A DNA stretch of 64,000 nt, taken from contig NZ_RXZI01000002.1 of assembly GCF_021991925.1 (NCBI RefSeq), forward strand, positions 496,001 through 560,000, read 5' to 3'. The DNA is from Sutcliffiella horikoshii. Lineage in GTDB: Bacteria; Bacillota; Bacilli; Bacillales; Bacillaceae_I. Position numbers and translations under genes: made by a program. This document shows, piece by piece, positions 54,252-62,264 of the stretch (positions are counted from its first letter, which is position 1; each line of letters opens with the position of its first letter). The notes under the pieces are model-generated. The model did no database searches. It was not told the DNA's origin and saw only the letters and a list, made by a program, of their open reading frames with translations.

Positions 54252-54598
54252 AGACTGTCTCCATTCTGCTCATATAATTCGAATGACGCCTGGTATAGCA
54301 GGAAAGTTGGGAGATTGTGCTTATAAAGCTGCAATGATACCCGGAACAACCGTAAAGCAGAAAAGATTGTCCGCATAGAGCTGCAATGACACCCGGAACA
54401 ACCGTAAAGTAGAAAAGATTGTCCGCATAGAGCTGCAATGACACCCGGAACAACCGTAAAGTAGAGAAGATTGTCCGCATAAAGCTGCAATGACGCGCGG
54501 AACAACCGTAAAGCAGAAAAGATTGTCCACATAGAGTGGCTATGACACCTGTAGCAGCCGAAAAGTAAGGGAGATTGTCCACATACAATAATCTCAAT
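54252..54598. repeat. 52-nt-period phrase array D
   Basis: Units beginning AGATTGT start at 54312, 54364, 54416, 54468, 54520 and 54572, exactly 52 apart, with a diverged unit at 54252. Each full unit carries CATAGAGCTGCAATGACACC and GGAACAACCGTAAAG. The third and second units are nearly identical, while outer ones are more eroded. It follows the M23 gene terminator. Confidence 0.93.
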
Positions 54599-54687
54599 TA
54601 AATGTTCCCCAAATCCATCCCAAATATCATAAGCATTTCCATATCCCCACACATATTTTCCCCACAACAACATATACTTACATTATG

Positions 54688-54776
54688 AAAGGCATTACAC
54701 TACCCTGTGTGATGCCTTTTGTTACAAGGACGGACGAAATGGCAAGTGGGACAAGCGAACGAACTTGTCCCGCACT
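54688..54776. other. two strong hairpins upstream of ctpB
   Basis: Hairpin 1 (54688-54722) has AAAGGCAT/ATGCCTTT with inner ACAC/GTGT and ends in TTTTG. Hairpin 2 (54745-54776) has AGTGGGACAAG opposite CTTGTCC-GCACT with one bulge. Neither belongs to a visible gene. Hairpin 1 could end a short transcript from the array region; hairpin 2 could be a leader structure or part of a small RNA. Confidence 0.6.
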
Positions 54777-54883
54777 CCGTGGCCACTTACATAAGTTTTA
54801 ATAATTTTCAACCAACGCCGGCTATGGTACAATTGCGTCATATCTAACGTTCGGTACGGGGTATAGGATGAGGAGGAGCTTTC

Positions 54884-56362
54884 ATGAATCGCAAAATCGT
54901 TACAGTATTGATGGTTGTATCAGTTTTAGTTGGAGCAGCAGGAATGTATGCAGGACTACAATGGTTCGGACATGGGCAGGCTGCGGCGGTACCGTCCGTG
55001 CAAAACCCTCTGACGGATAACTCGGAGCAGGCGGCACCACAGGAAAAACCGAAAAATACAGAAGAGCAAATGGAAAAGATCCAACAGGCATATGAAATCA
55101 TCTTCTCCCGTTATGTGGAAGAAACAGATTCAGAAAAGCTGATTGAAGGTGCCATTCAAGGGATGGTTAATACACTGGAGGATCCATACTCCGTGTATAT
55201 GGATAAAGATACAGCAGAACAATTTACCCAATCACTTGAATCCTCTTTTGAGGGCATTGGGGCTGAAGTAGGCATGCAAAATGGAAAGGTGACGATCGTT
55301 TCACCATTCCGTGGTTCTCCTGCTGAAAAGGCAGGTTTGCAACCGAATGATCAGATCCTTAAGGTGGATGAAGAAGACATAGAAGGTTTGGATTTATATC
55401 AGGCTGTCCTTAAAATTCGTGGTGAAAAAGGAACGGTCGTTACGCTAGAAATTCAACGCCCGGGTGTACAGGAACCATTTAATGTGGACGTGACCCGTGA
55501 TACGATCCCAATTGAAACGGTCTACTCTGAAACCATTGAACAAGATGGTAAAAAAGTGGGCTATATTCAAATCACCTCCTTCTCTCAAGATACTGGTAAG
55601 GACTTCCAGGAACAATTAGCCGCTCTTGAGAAAGAAAATATTGAAGGCCTGGTAGTTGATGTCCGTGGAAACCCTGGTGGACTTTTAGATCAGGTACAAA
55701 TCATTGCCGCTGAGCTTGTCACAAAGGAAAAGCCTTATGTTCAAATCGAACAACGAAACGGTGAAAAACAACGCTTCTTCTCCTCCATGACAGAAAAGAA
55801 GCCTTATGACATCGTGACACTGATTGATAAGGGTAGTGCCTCTGCATCGGAAATCCTTGCAGGAGCCTTAAAAGAGGCAGGAAATTATGAGGTGATTGGT
55901 GATGCCTCATTCGGTAAAGGGACGGTTCAACAAGCCCTGGAACTTGGTGATGGCAGCAACTTGAAGCTGACTCTTTATAAGTGGTTGACACCTGATGGTA
56001 ACTGGATTCACAACGACGGTGTGGAGCCGACCATACCTGTCAAACAGCCTGATTACTTCTATGCAAACCCAATCAACATGGAAGAGGATGAAGAGTTAGC
56101 CCTTGACACAAACAGTGAGAAAGTGAAAAACGTACAAGTGATGCTAAAAGGCCTTGGTTTTGATCCGGGACGTGAGGATGGTTATTTCAGCAAGGAAACA
56201 GAAGATGCGGTGAAATCCTTCCAAGCGAAGAATGATCTATCTACATCCGGTAAAGTCGATAGCCAGACAGCAGAACAGCTGCAAGCACAATTACTTGAAG
56301 CGGTACGCGCTAAAGAAAATGATGTTCAGCTAAAAGAAGCAATCAAAACATTGCTGAAATAA
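54884..56362 (+). CDS. ctpB: carboxy-terminal processing protease CtpB
   Basis: A 492-residue S41 protease with an N-terminal signal or anchor (VTVLMVVSVLVGAAGMYAGL). A PDZ domain covers about 115-190 (GIGAEVGMQNGKVTIVSPFRGSPAEKAG is split there), then the peptidase with catalytic serine in GSASASEILAGAL and lysine in FGKGTVQQ. A C-terminal PG_binding_1 domain (VKNVQVMLKGLGFDPGREDG) binds wall. In Bacillus CtpB acts in sporulation by cutting SpoIVFA. AGGAGGAGC precedes the ATG. Confidence 0.95.
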   Translation: MNRKIVTVLMVVSVLVGAAGMYAGLQWFGHGQAAAVPSVQNPLTDNSEQAAPQEKPKNTEEQMEKIQQAYEIIFSRYVEETDSEKLIEGAIQGMVNTLEDPYSVYMDKDTAEQFTQSLESSFEGIGAEVGMQNGKVTIVSPFRGSPAEKAGLQPNDQILKVDEEDIEGLDLYQAVLKIRGEKGTVVTLEIQRPGVQEPFNVDVTRDTIPIETVYSETIEQDGKKVGYIQITSFSQDTGKDFQEQLAALEKENIEGLVVDVRGNPGGLLDQVQIIAAELVTKEKPYVQIEQRNGEKQRFFSSMTEKKPYDIVTLIDKGSASASEILAGALKEAGNYEVIGDASFGKGTVQQALELGDGSNLKLTLYKWLTPDGNWIHNDGVEPTIPVKQPDYFYANPINMEEDEELALDTNSEKVKNVQVMLKGLGFDPGREDGYFSKETEDAVKSFQAKNDLSTSGKVDSQTAEQLQAQLLEAVRAKENDVQLKEAIKTLLK

Positions 56363-56365
56363 ATT

Positions 56366-56403
56366 AAAGTCAGCTTCCGTTATGGTGGGAGCTGACTTTT
56401 TTG
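56366..56403 (+). terminator. terminator of ctpB
   Basis: AAAGTCAGCT and AGCTGACTTT arms are followed by TTTTTT. Confidence 0.9.
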
Positions 56404-56449
56404 TGGTAAAATAAAAGAAAAGTTTGTTTGGTTAGGCGGTGTATGGGTG

Positions 56450-57646
56450 ATGGAATCTTGGTTTTGGGAGTTACTGATAGGAGTGGGACGCCTTTTCATC
56501 CACCCTGTCCTTTATGTGACGTTAGCCGTTGCAGTAGTATTGGGATATTTTCGCGTTAAAAGAGAACGCTATGACTTTCATATAAGAGTGGAATACGGAC
56601 TCACAGAGTTCCAAAAGGCATGCAAAAGCCTTTTGGTGGGACTTGCTTTATCTGTCCTCACAATTGGCTTAGGATTCGTTCTGCCATTCGGAGCGGTTGT
56701 CCTACTAAGCGTGTTTACGATTCTTTTTACACTTTTCATCAAGCCTAGATGGCTATCGACTGCTTACATATTCGGATTTTCCATGTTGGGTGTCGTTCTA
56801 TTGCCAAAAATGGAAACTGGCATCACCATCATTCAGCGCTTATTTGATTCCTTGGAAGAGACGCATCTTCCCACTTTGGCACTGTTGATGGGGATTCTTA
56901 TGATTGCAGAAGGTTTGTTTGTCTTAAAGCAGGCGCCGTTACAAACTTCCCCACAGCTTCAAAAAAGCAAACGGGGATTACCGGTCGGCACACATGTGGT
57001 CCAGCGCGTATGGATCCTGCCAATATTTCTTTTTGTCCCTATGGGGTCTGGCGGAATTCAAGCAAGCTTCGAGTGGTGGCCTGTGTTGCAGATGGGAGAA
57101 CATACATTATCCTTGTGGCTCGTCCCGTTCAGCATGGGATATTATCAGCGTCTGAAGTCTAGTCTGCCGATGGATGTCATCCCACTTGTCGGCCGTCAGT
57201 TACTCTTGCTTGGAGTATTAACGCTGGCAATTAGTGTTGGAAGCTTTTGGTGGGAAAATGCCGCTATATTTGCAGCGGTCCTTGCAGTAGTGGGAAGAGA
57301 GTGGCTGAACTACAGAGCCAGAATGCAGGATGACAAGCACCAGCCAATTTTTGTTCAGCGAGATAAGGGACTTGTTATTCTAGGAGTCATCCCGGAAAGC
57401 CCTGCCGAAAAAATGAACCTTCATATTGGCGAAGTCATCACAAAAGTGAACAATATGCCGGTTAATACGGTGTCTAGTTTTTACGAAGCACTTCAACAAA
57501 ACCGTGCTTTCTGCAAGCTACAGGTTTTGGATGCCAACGGTGAGGCACGGTTTGCACAATGTGCCTTGTACGAAAATGATCATCATGAGTTAGGTCTTTT
57601 ATTTGTACAGGTCGGAAAGAAGTGGAAGCATACGGAAGCGGTATAA
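56450..57646 (+). CDS. minJ: division topological protein MinJ
   Basis: A 398-residue polytopic membrane protein with about eight segments over residues 5-290 and a C-terminal PDZ domain (residues about 305-390; GLVILGVIPESPAEKMNLHIGEVITKVN). It links DivIVA to MinD at cell poles and division sites and affects swarming in B. subtilis. ATG 56450 is preferred to GTG 56447 for spacing to AGGCGGTG. It follows ctpB as in B. subtilis, but no swrA gene is recognised next to it. Confidence 0.92.
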   Translation: MESWFWELLIGVGRLFIHPVLYVTLAVAVVLGYFRVKRERYDFHIRVEYGLTEFQKACKSLLVGLALSVLTIGLGFVLPFGAVVLLSVFTILFTLFIKPRWLSTAYIFGFSMLGVVLLPKMETGITIIQRLFDSLEETHLPTLALLMGILMIAEGLFVLKQAPLQTSPQLQKSKRGLPVGTHVVQRVWILPIFLFVPMGSGGIQASFEWWPVLQMGEHTLSLWLVPFSMGYYQRLKSSLPMDVIPLVGRQLLLLGVLTLAISVGSFWWENAAIFAAVLAVVGREWLNYRARMQDDKHQPIFVQRDKGLVILGVIPESPAEKMNLHIGEVITKVNNMPVNTVSSFYEALQQNRAFCKLQVLDANGEARFAQCALYENDHHELGLLFVQVGKKWKHTEAV

Positions 57647-57653
57647 TGTAAGA

Positions 57654-57734
57654 TGTTCGAGAGGTTCTAAAATATCAGACAAATCGTACAGTAACCGTTG
57701 CAGAAATGGTAATGAAAGCAAATCAATATAATTA
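57654..57734 (+). pseudogene. possible coding remnant after minJ
   Basis: A 27-codon open stretch reading DVREVLKYQTNRTVTVAEMV ends in a stop at 57732-57734. It has no start codon at its head, as a stop precedes it, and it is directly followed by a terminator. The protein-like composition suggests a decayed small gene. No family is recognised. Confidence 0.3.
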
Positions 57735-57736
57735 AG

Positions 57737-57763
57737 TGCCAACCAATTTGGTTGGCATTTTTT
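57737..57763 (+). terminator. terminator downstream of minJ
   Basis: TGCCAACCAA faces TTGGTTGGCA, then TTTTTT. It lies directly after the short remnant frame. Confidence 0.85.
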
Positions 57764-57797
57764 AAAGGATTTTTTTAGAAAGGCTCTGTAAAACGTC

Positions 57798-57924
57798 GCT
57801 GTTGATTTCCGCAATAGGCTTCGCTTTCCGCGGGGCGACCTTGAGCCTCCTCGTTTCACTGCGGGGTCTCAAGATTGTCGCTACTCTCCCGCTGGAGTCT
57901 ACGCCTTTTGCTACAATCACCAGC
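57798..57924. repeat. inverted-repeat element, copy 4
   Basis: A 127-bp unit from GCTGTTGATT to AATCACCAGC (one change at the right end), same orientation as copy 2. An outer inverted pair is clear: AAAGGCTCTGT at 57778-57788 and TAACAAAGCCTTT at about 57955-57967, making an element of about 190 bp. Confidence 0.88.
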
Positions 57925-57991
57925 TAGAAACAGGTTATTATCAACATCTAACTTTAACAAAGCCTTTAGAAAAGGAAAATTAGAGGAGACC

Positions 57992-58102
57992 TTCTACCAC
58001 TTCAGCGTGATGTTCTACCACTTCCGAGTAATGTTCTACCGTTTAGATGAGACCTTCTACCACTTCGGCTTGATCTTCTACCACATCCGAGTAATGTTCT
58101 AC
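57992..58102. repeat. 21-nt-period phrase array E (core TTCTACCACTTC)
   Basis: Cores beginning TTCTAC start at 57992, 58013, 58034, 58055, 58076 and 58097, exactly 21 apart six times running. The variable parts alternate between CGAGTAATG-like and GATGAGACC-like phrases. It lies between the copy 4 element and the leftward oxidoreductase gene. Confidence 0.94.
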
Positions 58103-58167
58103 AACTTAACACTTTTTTATTTTTCAACCATCCATATAATTCAATCCCAAAGTAGCTTGAGTGGTAA

Positions 58168-58788
58168 TTAGTAGGCGATACCTACTCGAGAATTAATATA
58201 ATCAATAGTATAAATTTGTCTCAAAGCAAATTCTGCTGTGTCCGGTACTGATATCTTAACTCCATCCACCGGCAAATAATTTTTTTCTATACGATAGTTG
58301 CCTATCCTTTCTCCATCTGGCAAATAAGTAGGACAAACAATTGTCCATTCGAGGGCTGACTGTTTGAGTATATTGTAAACTTTATGATGTTCTTCCGCTG
58401 CACGGGTTGATTTACGCTTTGATTCACTAGATTGATAACGTAAAGTATTGGGAGTGGATCTACTTTGCAGGATACCAGCTGTTCCTATCGTCACTATTCG
58501 TTTTATACCTTCGTGTTCCATTGCCTCGATAATAAGTGGCATACTTTCTGATAGGGTCGTTGTACCGTCTGTATTAAGTGCGCTAACAACCACATCACAT
58601 CCATGTGCTGCAAATATGATATCTTCTTTATTTAAAACATTCCCTTGAATAATGGATAAATTTTCATTATCTATTTGTACCTTTTCTGGAGTACGAACTA
58701 ATACATTAAGATGATGTCCTTCTAAAAGGGCGTAATTGACTATATGACTTCCGACTCGTCCGGTTGCACCTAGAAGTAAAATATTCAT
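58168..58788 (-). CDS. NAD(P)-binding SDR/NmrA-like protein
   Basis: A 206-residue Rossmann-fold protein. ILLLGATGRVGSHIV is the NAD(P)-binding glycine motif, and VVSALNTDGTTTLSE and RIVTIGTAGILQ are the following strands. No SDR YxxxK pair is obvious, so it fits the NAD(P)H-binding atypical SDR group (BVR-B/NmrA-like). AAGGAGGC precedes the ATG. It is a single-gene unit, and substrate is unknown. Confidence 0.85.
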   Translation of the reverse strand: MNILLLGATGRVGSHIVNYALLEGHHLNVLVRTPEKVQIDNENLSIIQGNVLNKEDIIFAAHGCDVVVSALNTDGTTTLSESMPLIIEAMEHEGIKRIVTIGTAGILQSRSTPNTLRYQSSESKRKSTRAAEEHHKVYNILKQSALEWTIVCPTYLPDGERIGNYRIEKNYLPVDGVKISVPDTAEFALRQIYTIDYINSRVGIAY

Positions 58789-58956
58789 AAGGTTGGGCCT
58801 CCTTTTGCAAATACTGATAGTTTACTATAAATAGAGTTGTTCGACTATGATTACATTCGAACCGCAGTAAACATTGTAACAGGCATGTTTGTCCAATTAA
58901 TGCATATACATGAACCGTTATCTAAAGAATTTCTTCAGACAACGGGAGTGTGAAAA

Positions 58957-59964
58957 ATGGATTTCGGGTTGATATCGATTTTTCTGGTGGTTTTATTGGG
59001 ACCTTTACTTGTCAAAAAAATAGAAGAAAATATGGAAGTTTTTTTACTGAGCATGGGAATACTTGCAAGCATGGTAAGTGGTGTCTACAATGAACGGCTA
59101 TTCTTCATGGCTGCAACCGACCCCATATTCATATCACTTGCCGTCTTAGTCGCAGGCCTACTATTTAGATGGATGCAGATGCCGTTTAGCCGGATTCTCC
59201 ACTTTTTGAAAAGCAGGGTTCCATTCAAAATGTTTATTTTTCTACTTGTCGTATTTCTTGGTTTGATTTCAAGTGTCATTACCGCTATTATTGCTGCGCT
59301 TCTTTTGGTGTTCATAGTGGTAGGGATAGAGCTTGAAAAGAGAGAGCAAATAAAGCTTACAGTGCTTGCTTGTTTTTCCATAGGGTTGGGTGCAGCTCTG
59401 ACGCCGATTGGAGAGCCGTTATCCATCGTGACAATCAGTAAGCTGAACGGGGATTTCTTTTACCTGCTGAGGCTGGTGGGCAAGGATATCCTAATCGCCT
59501 TGTTCTTATTCGGATTGCTTGCTGCCTTTATGGTCAAAGCACCAGGACTTAACGATTTGAAGCGGAGTATGAAGGACCAGGAAAGCTATGAAGAAATCTT
59601 TATTCGTGGCTTGAAAATTTACTTTTTTGTAATGGGACTGACCTTTCTTGGTGCGGGATTTGAACCGTTTGTCTCCGCCTACTTTTTAGGAATGGACCCT
59701 TCCGTCTTATATTGGTTCAATATGTCCTCCGCCATTTTGGATAACGCGACACTCGCCGCTGCAGAAATCAGTCCCGAGCTGGATCCATCCATCATTCGCA
59801 TCATTTTGCTTGGTCTCATGATTAGTGGGGGAATGTTGGTGCCTGGGAACATCCCAAATATCATTGCTGCTGGGAAGCTTGGTATAACAAGTAAAGAGTG
59901 GGCACGCCACGGTGTCCCTGTAGGCATTTGTGCGATGGTGGTTTATTATTTCGTGGTGGTCTGA
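58957..59964 (+). CDS. DUF1646 family membrane protein
   Basis: A 335-residue protein with about ten membrane segments. GAALTPIGEPLSIV and a second half with ATLAAAEISPELDPS and SGGMLVPGNIPNIIAAGKLG resemble the inverted hairpin pairs of the ion-transporter superfamily (NhaD/ArsB-like). A cation transport role is plausible but unproven. The RBS is weak (GGGAGTG). Confidence 0.82.
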   Translation: MDFGLISIFLVVLLGPLLVKKIEENMEVFLLSMGILASMVSGVYNERLFFMAATDPIFISLAVLVAGLLFRWMQMPFSRILHFLKSRVPFKMFIFLLVVFLGLISSVITAIIAALLLVFIVVGIELEKREQIKLTVLACFSIGLGAALTPIGEPLSIVTISKLNGDFFYLLRLVGKDILIALFLFGLLAAFMVKAPGLNDLKRSMKDQESYEEIFIRGLKIYFFVMGLTFLGAGFEPFVSAYFLGMDPSVLYWFNMSSAILDNATLAAAEISPELDPSIIRIILLGLMISGGMLVPGNIPNIIAAGKLGITSKEWARHGVPVGICAMVVYYFVVV

Positions 59965-60046
59965 GAATGAAGACAATCTTGATGAAAAAAACGGGGAAAC
60001 TGTCTTCATAGATCATGGATGTTATCCCTAAAAGTTATTCCGTAAA

Positions 60047-60100
60047 AATAAAGGCTGGCTAGATGTCGATAACCTACGACAAACTAGCCAGCCTTTATTA
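60047..60100. terminator. bidirectional terminator between convergent genes
   Basis: A 16-bp perfect stem with arms AATAAAGGCTGGCTAG and its complement, with a 21-base loop. It overlaps the last codon of the leftward RpiR gene. Confidence 0.85.
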
Positions 60101-60955
60101 AATACGCTTCACAGATATCGCCGCACGTACCTTCTGCAGCGCCTCTTTTCCCTCGTCTTTCTTCGCCATCAGTACATTGACATAGATGGCATCAATCATG
60201 GCAAGCTGGGCGATCCGGGAAGCCAATGCCTCTGAGCGATAATCCGTTTCCTCTGACATCGTATAGAGGGCAATATCGACGCCCTGGCTAAGGGGCGATT
60301 TGGCAAAGTTCGTGATGCCGATCGTTTTGACGCCGTTTGCTTTCACCACTTCGAGAATATGCATCATATCCTTAGACGCTCCAGTATGCGATATGATGAT
60401 GGCAACGTCCTCATCTGTCAGTTGACTGGCAGACATAAGTTGCATGTGGGTGTCGGACTGAACGTTCACAGAAACCCCTGTACGGATAAGTTTATGGTAG
60501 GCATCCAATGCAATGACATTGGATCCGCCGCTGCCAAACAATTCGACTTTGCGAGCTCCAAGAATGGCGCTTATCACCTCGTGAAAAGCCTGATCATCAA
60601 GGATTTTAAGAGTGTCTTCCAGTGTTTTTATATTGGAGCGAAAAACTTTTTCCGCAATCGTTTTTTCGCTGTCATGCTCCATGATATTTTCATGAATATC
60701 TTGAATGGGCTCCACAATTTCCGTTGCGAGTGCAATTTTCATCGCCTGGTAGCCTTTAAAGCCGATTCGCTGACAGAAACGGAAAACAGTAGAATCCGCC
60801 ACACCGAGGTCATCGGCAACCTGATTGATGGTGCTATGGACAATTTTCTGTGGATTATTGAGGATATAGTCCGCGATGACTTGCTCCTTCCCCCTGAACT
60901 GTGGATAGTGGGAACGTATGCGCATCATGCAGTATTGTGTTTCTTGCCTGTTCAT
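60098..60955 (-). CDS. MurR/RpiR family regulator, probably of gluconate genes
   Basis: A 285-residue regulator. Residues about 1-80 form the RpiR helix-turn-helix (NQVADDLGVADSTVFRFCQRIGFKGYQAMK). Residues about 115-255 are a SIS sugar-phosphate domain (RKVELFGSGGSNVIALD). The start at 60955 follows CTGGAGG; a longer frame from 60994 is less likely. It is divergent from gnd-gntP, so it probably senses 6-phosphogluconate or a related compound and controls them. B. subtilis uses GntR for this job. Confidence 0.88.
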   Translation of the reverse strand: MNRQETQYCMMRIRSHYPQFRGKEQVIADYILNNPQKIVHSTINQVADDLGVADSTVFRFCQRIGFKGYQAMKIALATEIVEPIQDIHENIMEHDSEKTIAEKVFRSNIKTLEDTLKILDDQAFHEVISAILGARKVELFGSGGSNVIALDAYHKLIRTGVSVNVQSDTHMQLMSASQLTDEDVAIIISHTGASKDMMHILEVVKANGVKTIGITNFAKSPLSQGVDIALYTMSEETDYRSEALASRIAQLAMIDAIYVNVLMAKKDEGKEALQKVRAAISVKRI

Positions 60956-60972
60956 GGTGCGACCCTCCAGAA

Positions 60973-60987
60973 ATAGTAATCTACTAT
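60973..60987. promoter_or_regulatory. inverted repeat, possible RpiR operator
   Basis: ATAGTA and TACTAT arms separated by ATC lie just upstream of the regulator's ribosome site, where an autorepressor would bind. Confidence 0.45.
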
Positions 60988-61026
60988 CTATCATAAAGAG
61001 GTTTCAAAAAAAAAGAAACTATTTTT

Positions 61027-61064
61027 TGATAACGCTTGCATTTTGGGGAATTTTTTTTCATAAT
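61027..61064 (+). promoter_or_regulatory. gnd promoter with overlapping cre site
   Basis: TGATAACGCTTGCA (61027-61040) matches the CcpA cre consensus at 11 of 14 positions. TTGCAT (61036-61041), 17 nt, and CATAAT (61059-61064) form the promoter, so CcpA would block the -35. This fits glucose repression of gluconate use. Confidence 0.65.
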
Positions 61065-61126
61065 AGTGACATGTTAAAAAAAATTTTTCCTCAATAAGGA
61101 ATGTATACGAAGGAGTTTTACAGTTT

Positions 61127-62023
61127 ATGAAACTAGCAATGATTGGTTTAGGCAAAATGGGCTATAATTTGACGTTGAATTTAATAGATAACAAGCATGA
61201 GGTTGTTGCTTTTGATGTGGACAAAGAAAACGTTGTCAAAAGCGAAAAGGCTGGCGCAGTCGGTGCTTACTCGATTGAGGAAGCTCTAGGCAAGCTGGAA
61301 TCCCCGAAAGTGATATGGATGATGGTACCTGCTGGGGAGATCACCGAAAGCGTACTTTCAGTGATTACTGATTTCGTAAAGGAGGGGGACATTATCATCG
61401 ACGGTGGTAACTCCAACTATAAAGACACATTAAAGCGTGCAGAAGCGCTTGCTGCAAAAGGCGTCCACTACTTGGATGTGGGGACAAGCGGCGGTATGGA
61501 AGGCGCTCGAAATGGAGCATGCACGATGATCGGCGGCAATGAAGAGGCATTCAAGCATGTAGAAGCGTTATTCCAAGATATTTGTGTAGAGAACGGCTAC
61601 TTATATGCCGGAAAGTCCGGTAGCGGCCACTTCTTGAAAATGGTCCACAATGGCGTGGAGTACGGCATGATGCAAGCAATCGCAGAAGGCTTCGACATTT
61701 TAGAAAAAAGTGATTTTGATTTTGACTATGAAAAGGTTGCAAGAGTATGGAACAACGGATCAGTCGTACGCTCATGGCTGATGGAACTAACCGAAAATGC
61801 ATTCAGCAAGGATGCACGACTAGAAGGAATCAAAGGCGTTATGCATTCATCGGGTGAGGGTAAATGGACAGTAGAAACAGCCCTTGACCTCCAAGCGGCA
61901 GCACCAGTCATTGCCCTATCCCTAATGATGCGCTACCGTTCCCTAGAGCCGGACACCTTCTCCGGAAAAGTAGTAGCAGCCCTCCGCAACGAATTCGGCG
62001 GCCATGCAGTCGAGAAGAACTAA
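61127..62023 (+). CDS. gnd: 6-phosphogluconate dehydrogenase, short NAD-type form
   Basis: A 298-residue enzyme that oxidatively decarboxylates 6-phosphogluconate to ribulose 5-phosphate. IGLGKMGYNLTLNLI is the NAD(P) motif; IDGGNSNYKDT, GTSGGMEGARNG and KMVHNGVEYGMMQ are the substrate and catalytic segments, with lysine and asparagine in KMVHNG. At about 300 residues it is the short GndA-like type, not the 470-residue form. AAGGAG precedes the ATG. It is first in an operon with gntP. Confidence 0.93.
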   Translation: MKLAMIGLGKMGYNLTLNLIDNKHEVVAFDVDKENVVKSEKAGAVGAYSIEEALGKLESPKVIWMMVPAGEITESVLSVITDFVKEGDIIIDGGNSNYKDTLKRAEALAAKGVHYLDVGTSGGMEGARNGACTMIGGNEEAFKHVEALFQDICVENGYLYAGKSGSGHFLKMVHNGVEYGMMQAIAEGFDILEKSDFDFDYEKVARVWNNGSVVRSWLMELTENAFSKDARLEGIKGVMHSSGEGKWTVETALDLQAAAPVIALSLMMRYRSLEPDTFSGKVVAALRNEFGGHAVEKN

Positions 62024-62075
62024 GGCTTGTTAGATTCGTTGAAAACGAGAGACGTTATTTTAAATGAATATCCCT

Positions 62076-62203
62076 CCTGATGACTGGAGTGCAAGGTGTG
62101 AGACTCCTGCGGGGGGAAACGGTAGCTTGAGACCCCACAACGAAGTGAGGAGGCTCAAGCACCGTCCCGTGGAAAGCGAACACCTGGAACGAAAGTCATC
62201 AGG
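62076..62203. repeat. inverted-repeat element, copy 5 (between gnd and gntP)
   Basis: A 128-bp unit bounded by CCTGATGACT and AGTCATCAGG, with the shared interior (GACTCCTGCGGGG, TTGAGACCCC, GAGGAGGCTCAAGC, GTGGAAAGCGAACACC). It belongs with the copy at 39294 by its GCGAACACC(C/T)GGAACGAAA part. An AAGGCTTGTTAG at 62023-62034 resembles the outer repeat of other copies. Confidence 0.88.
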
Positions 62204-62264
62204 AAGTAAACGTAAAAACATTATTTTTTCTAAATAAAGGTATTTAAAAAGGAGGAAACAAACC

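Noticed and set aside
54194-54673. Long minus-strand frames rich in Cys, Leu and Phe
   Set aside because: They arise from the 52-nt array, which cycles through all frames, and have no RBS or conserved peptide unit.
57875-58171. 98-codon plus-strand frame with FYHF repeats
   Set aside because: It begins inside an inverted-repeat element without an RBS; the repeat frame is explained by the 21-nt period.
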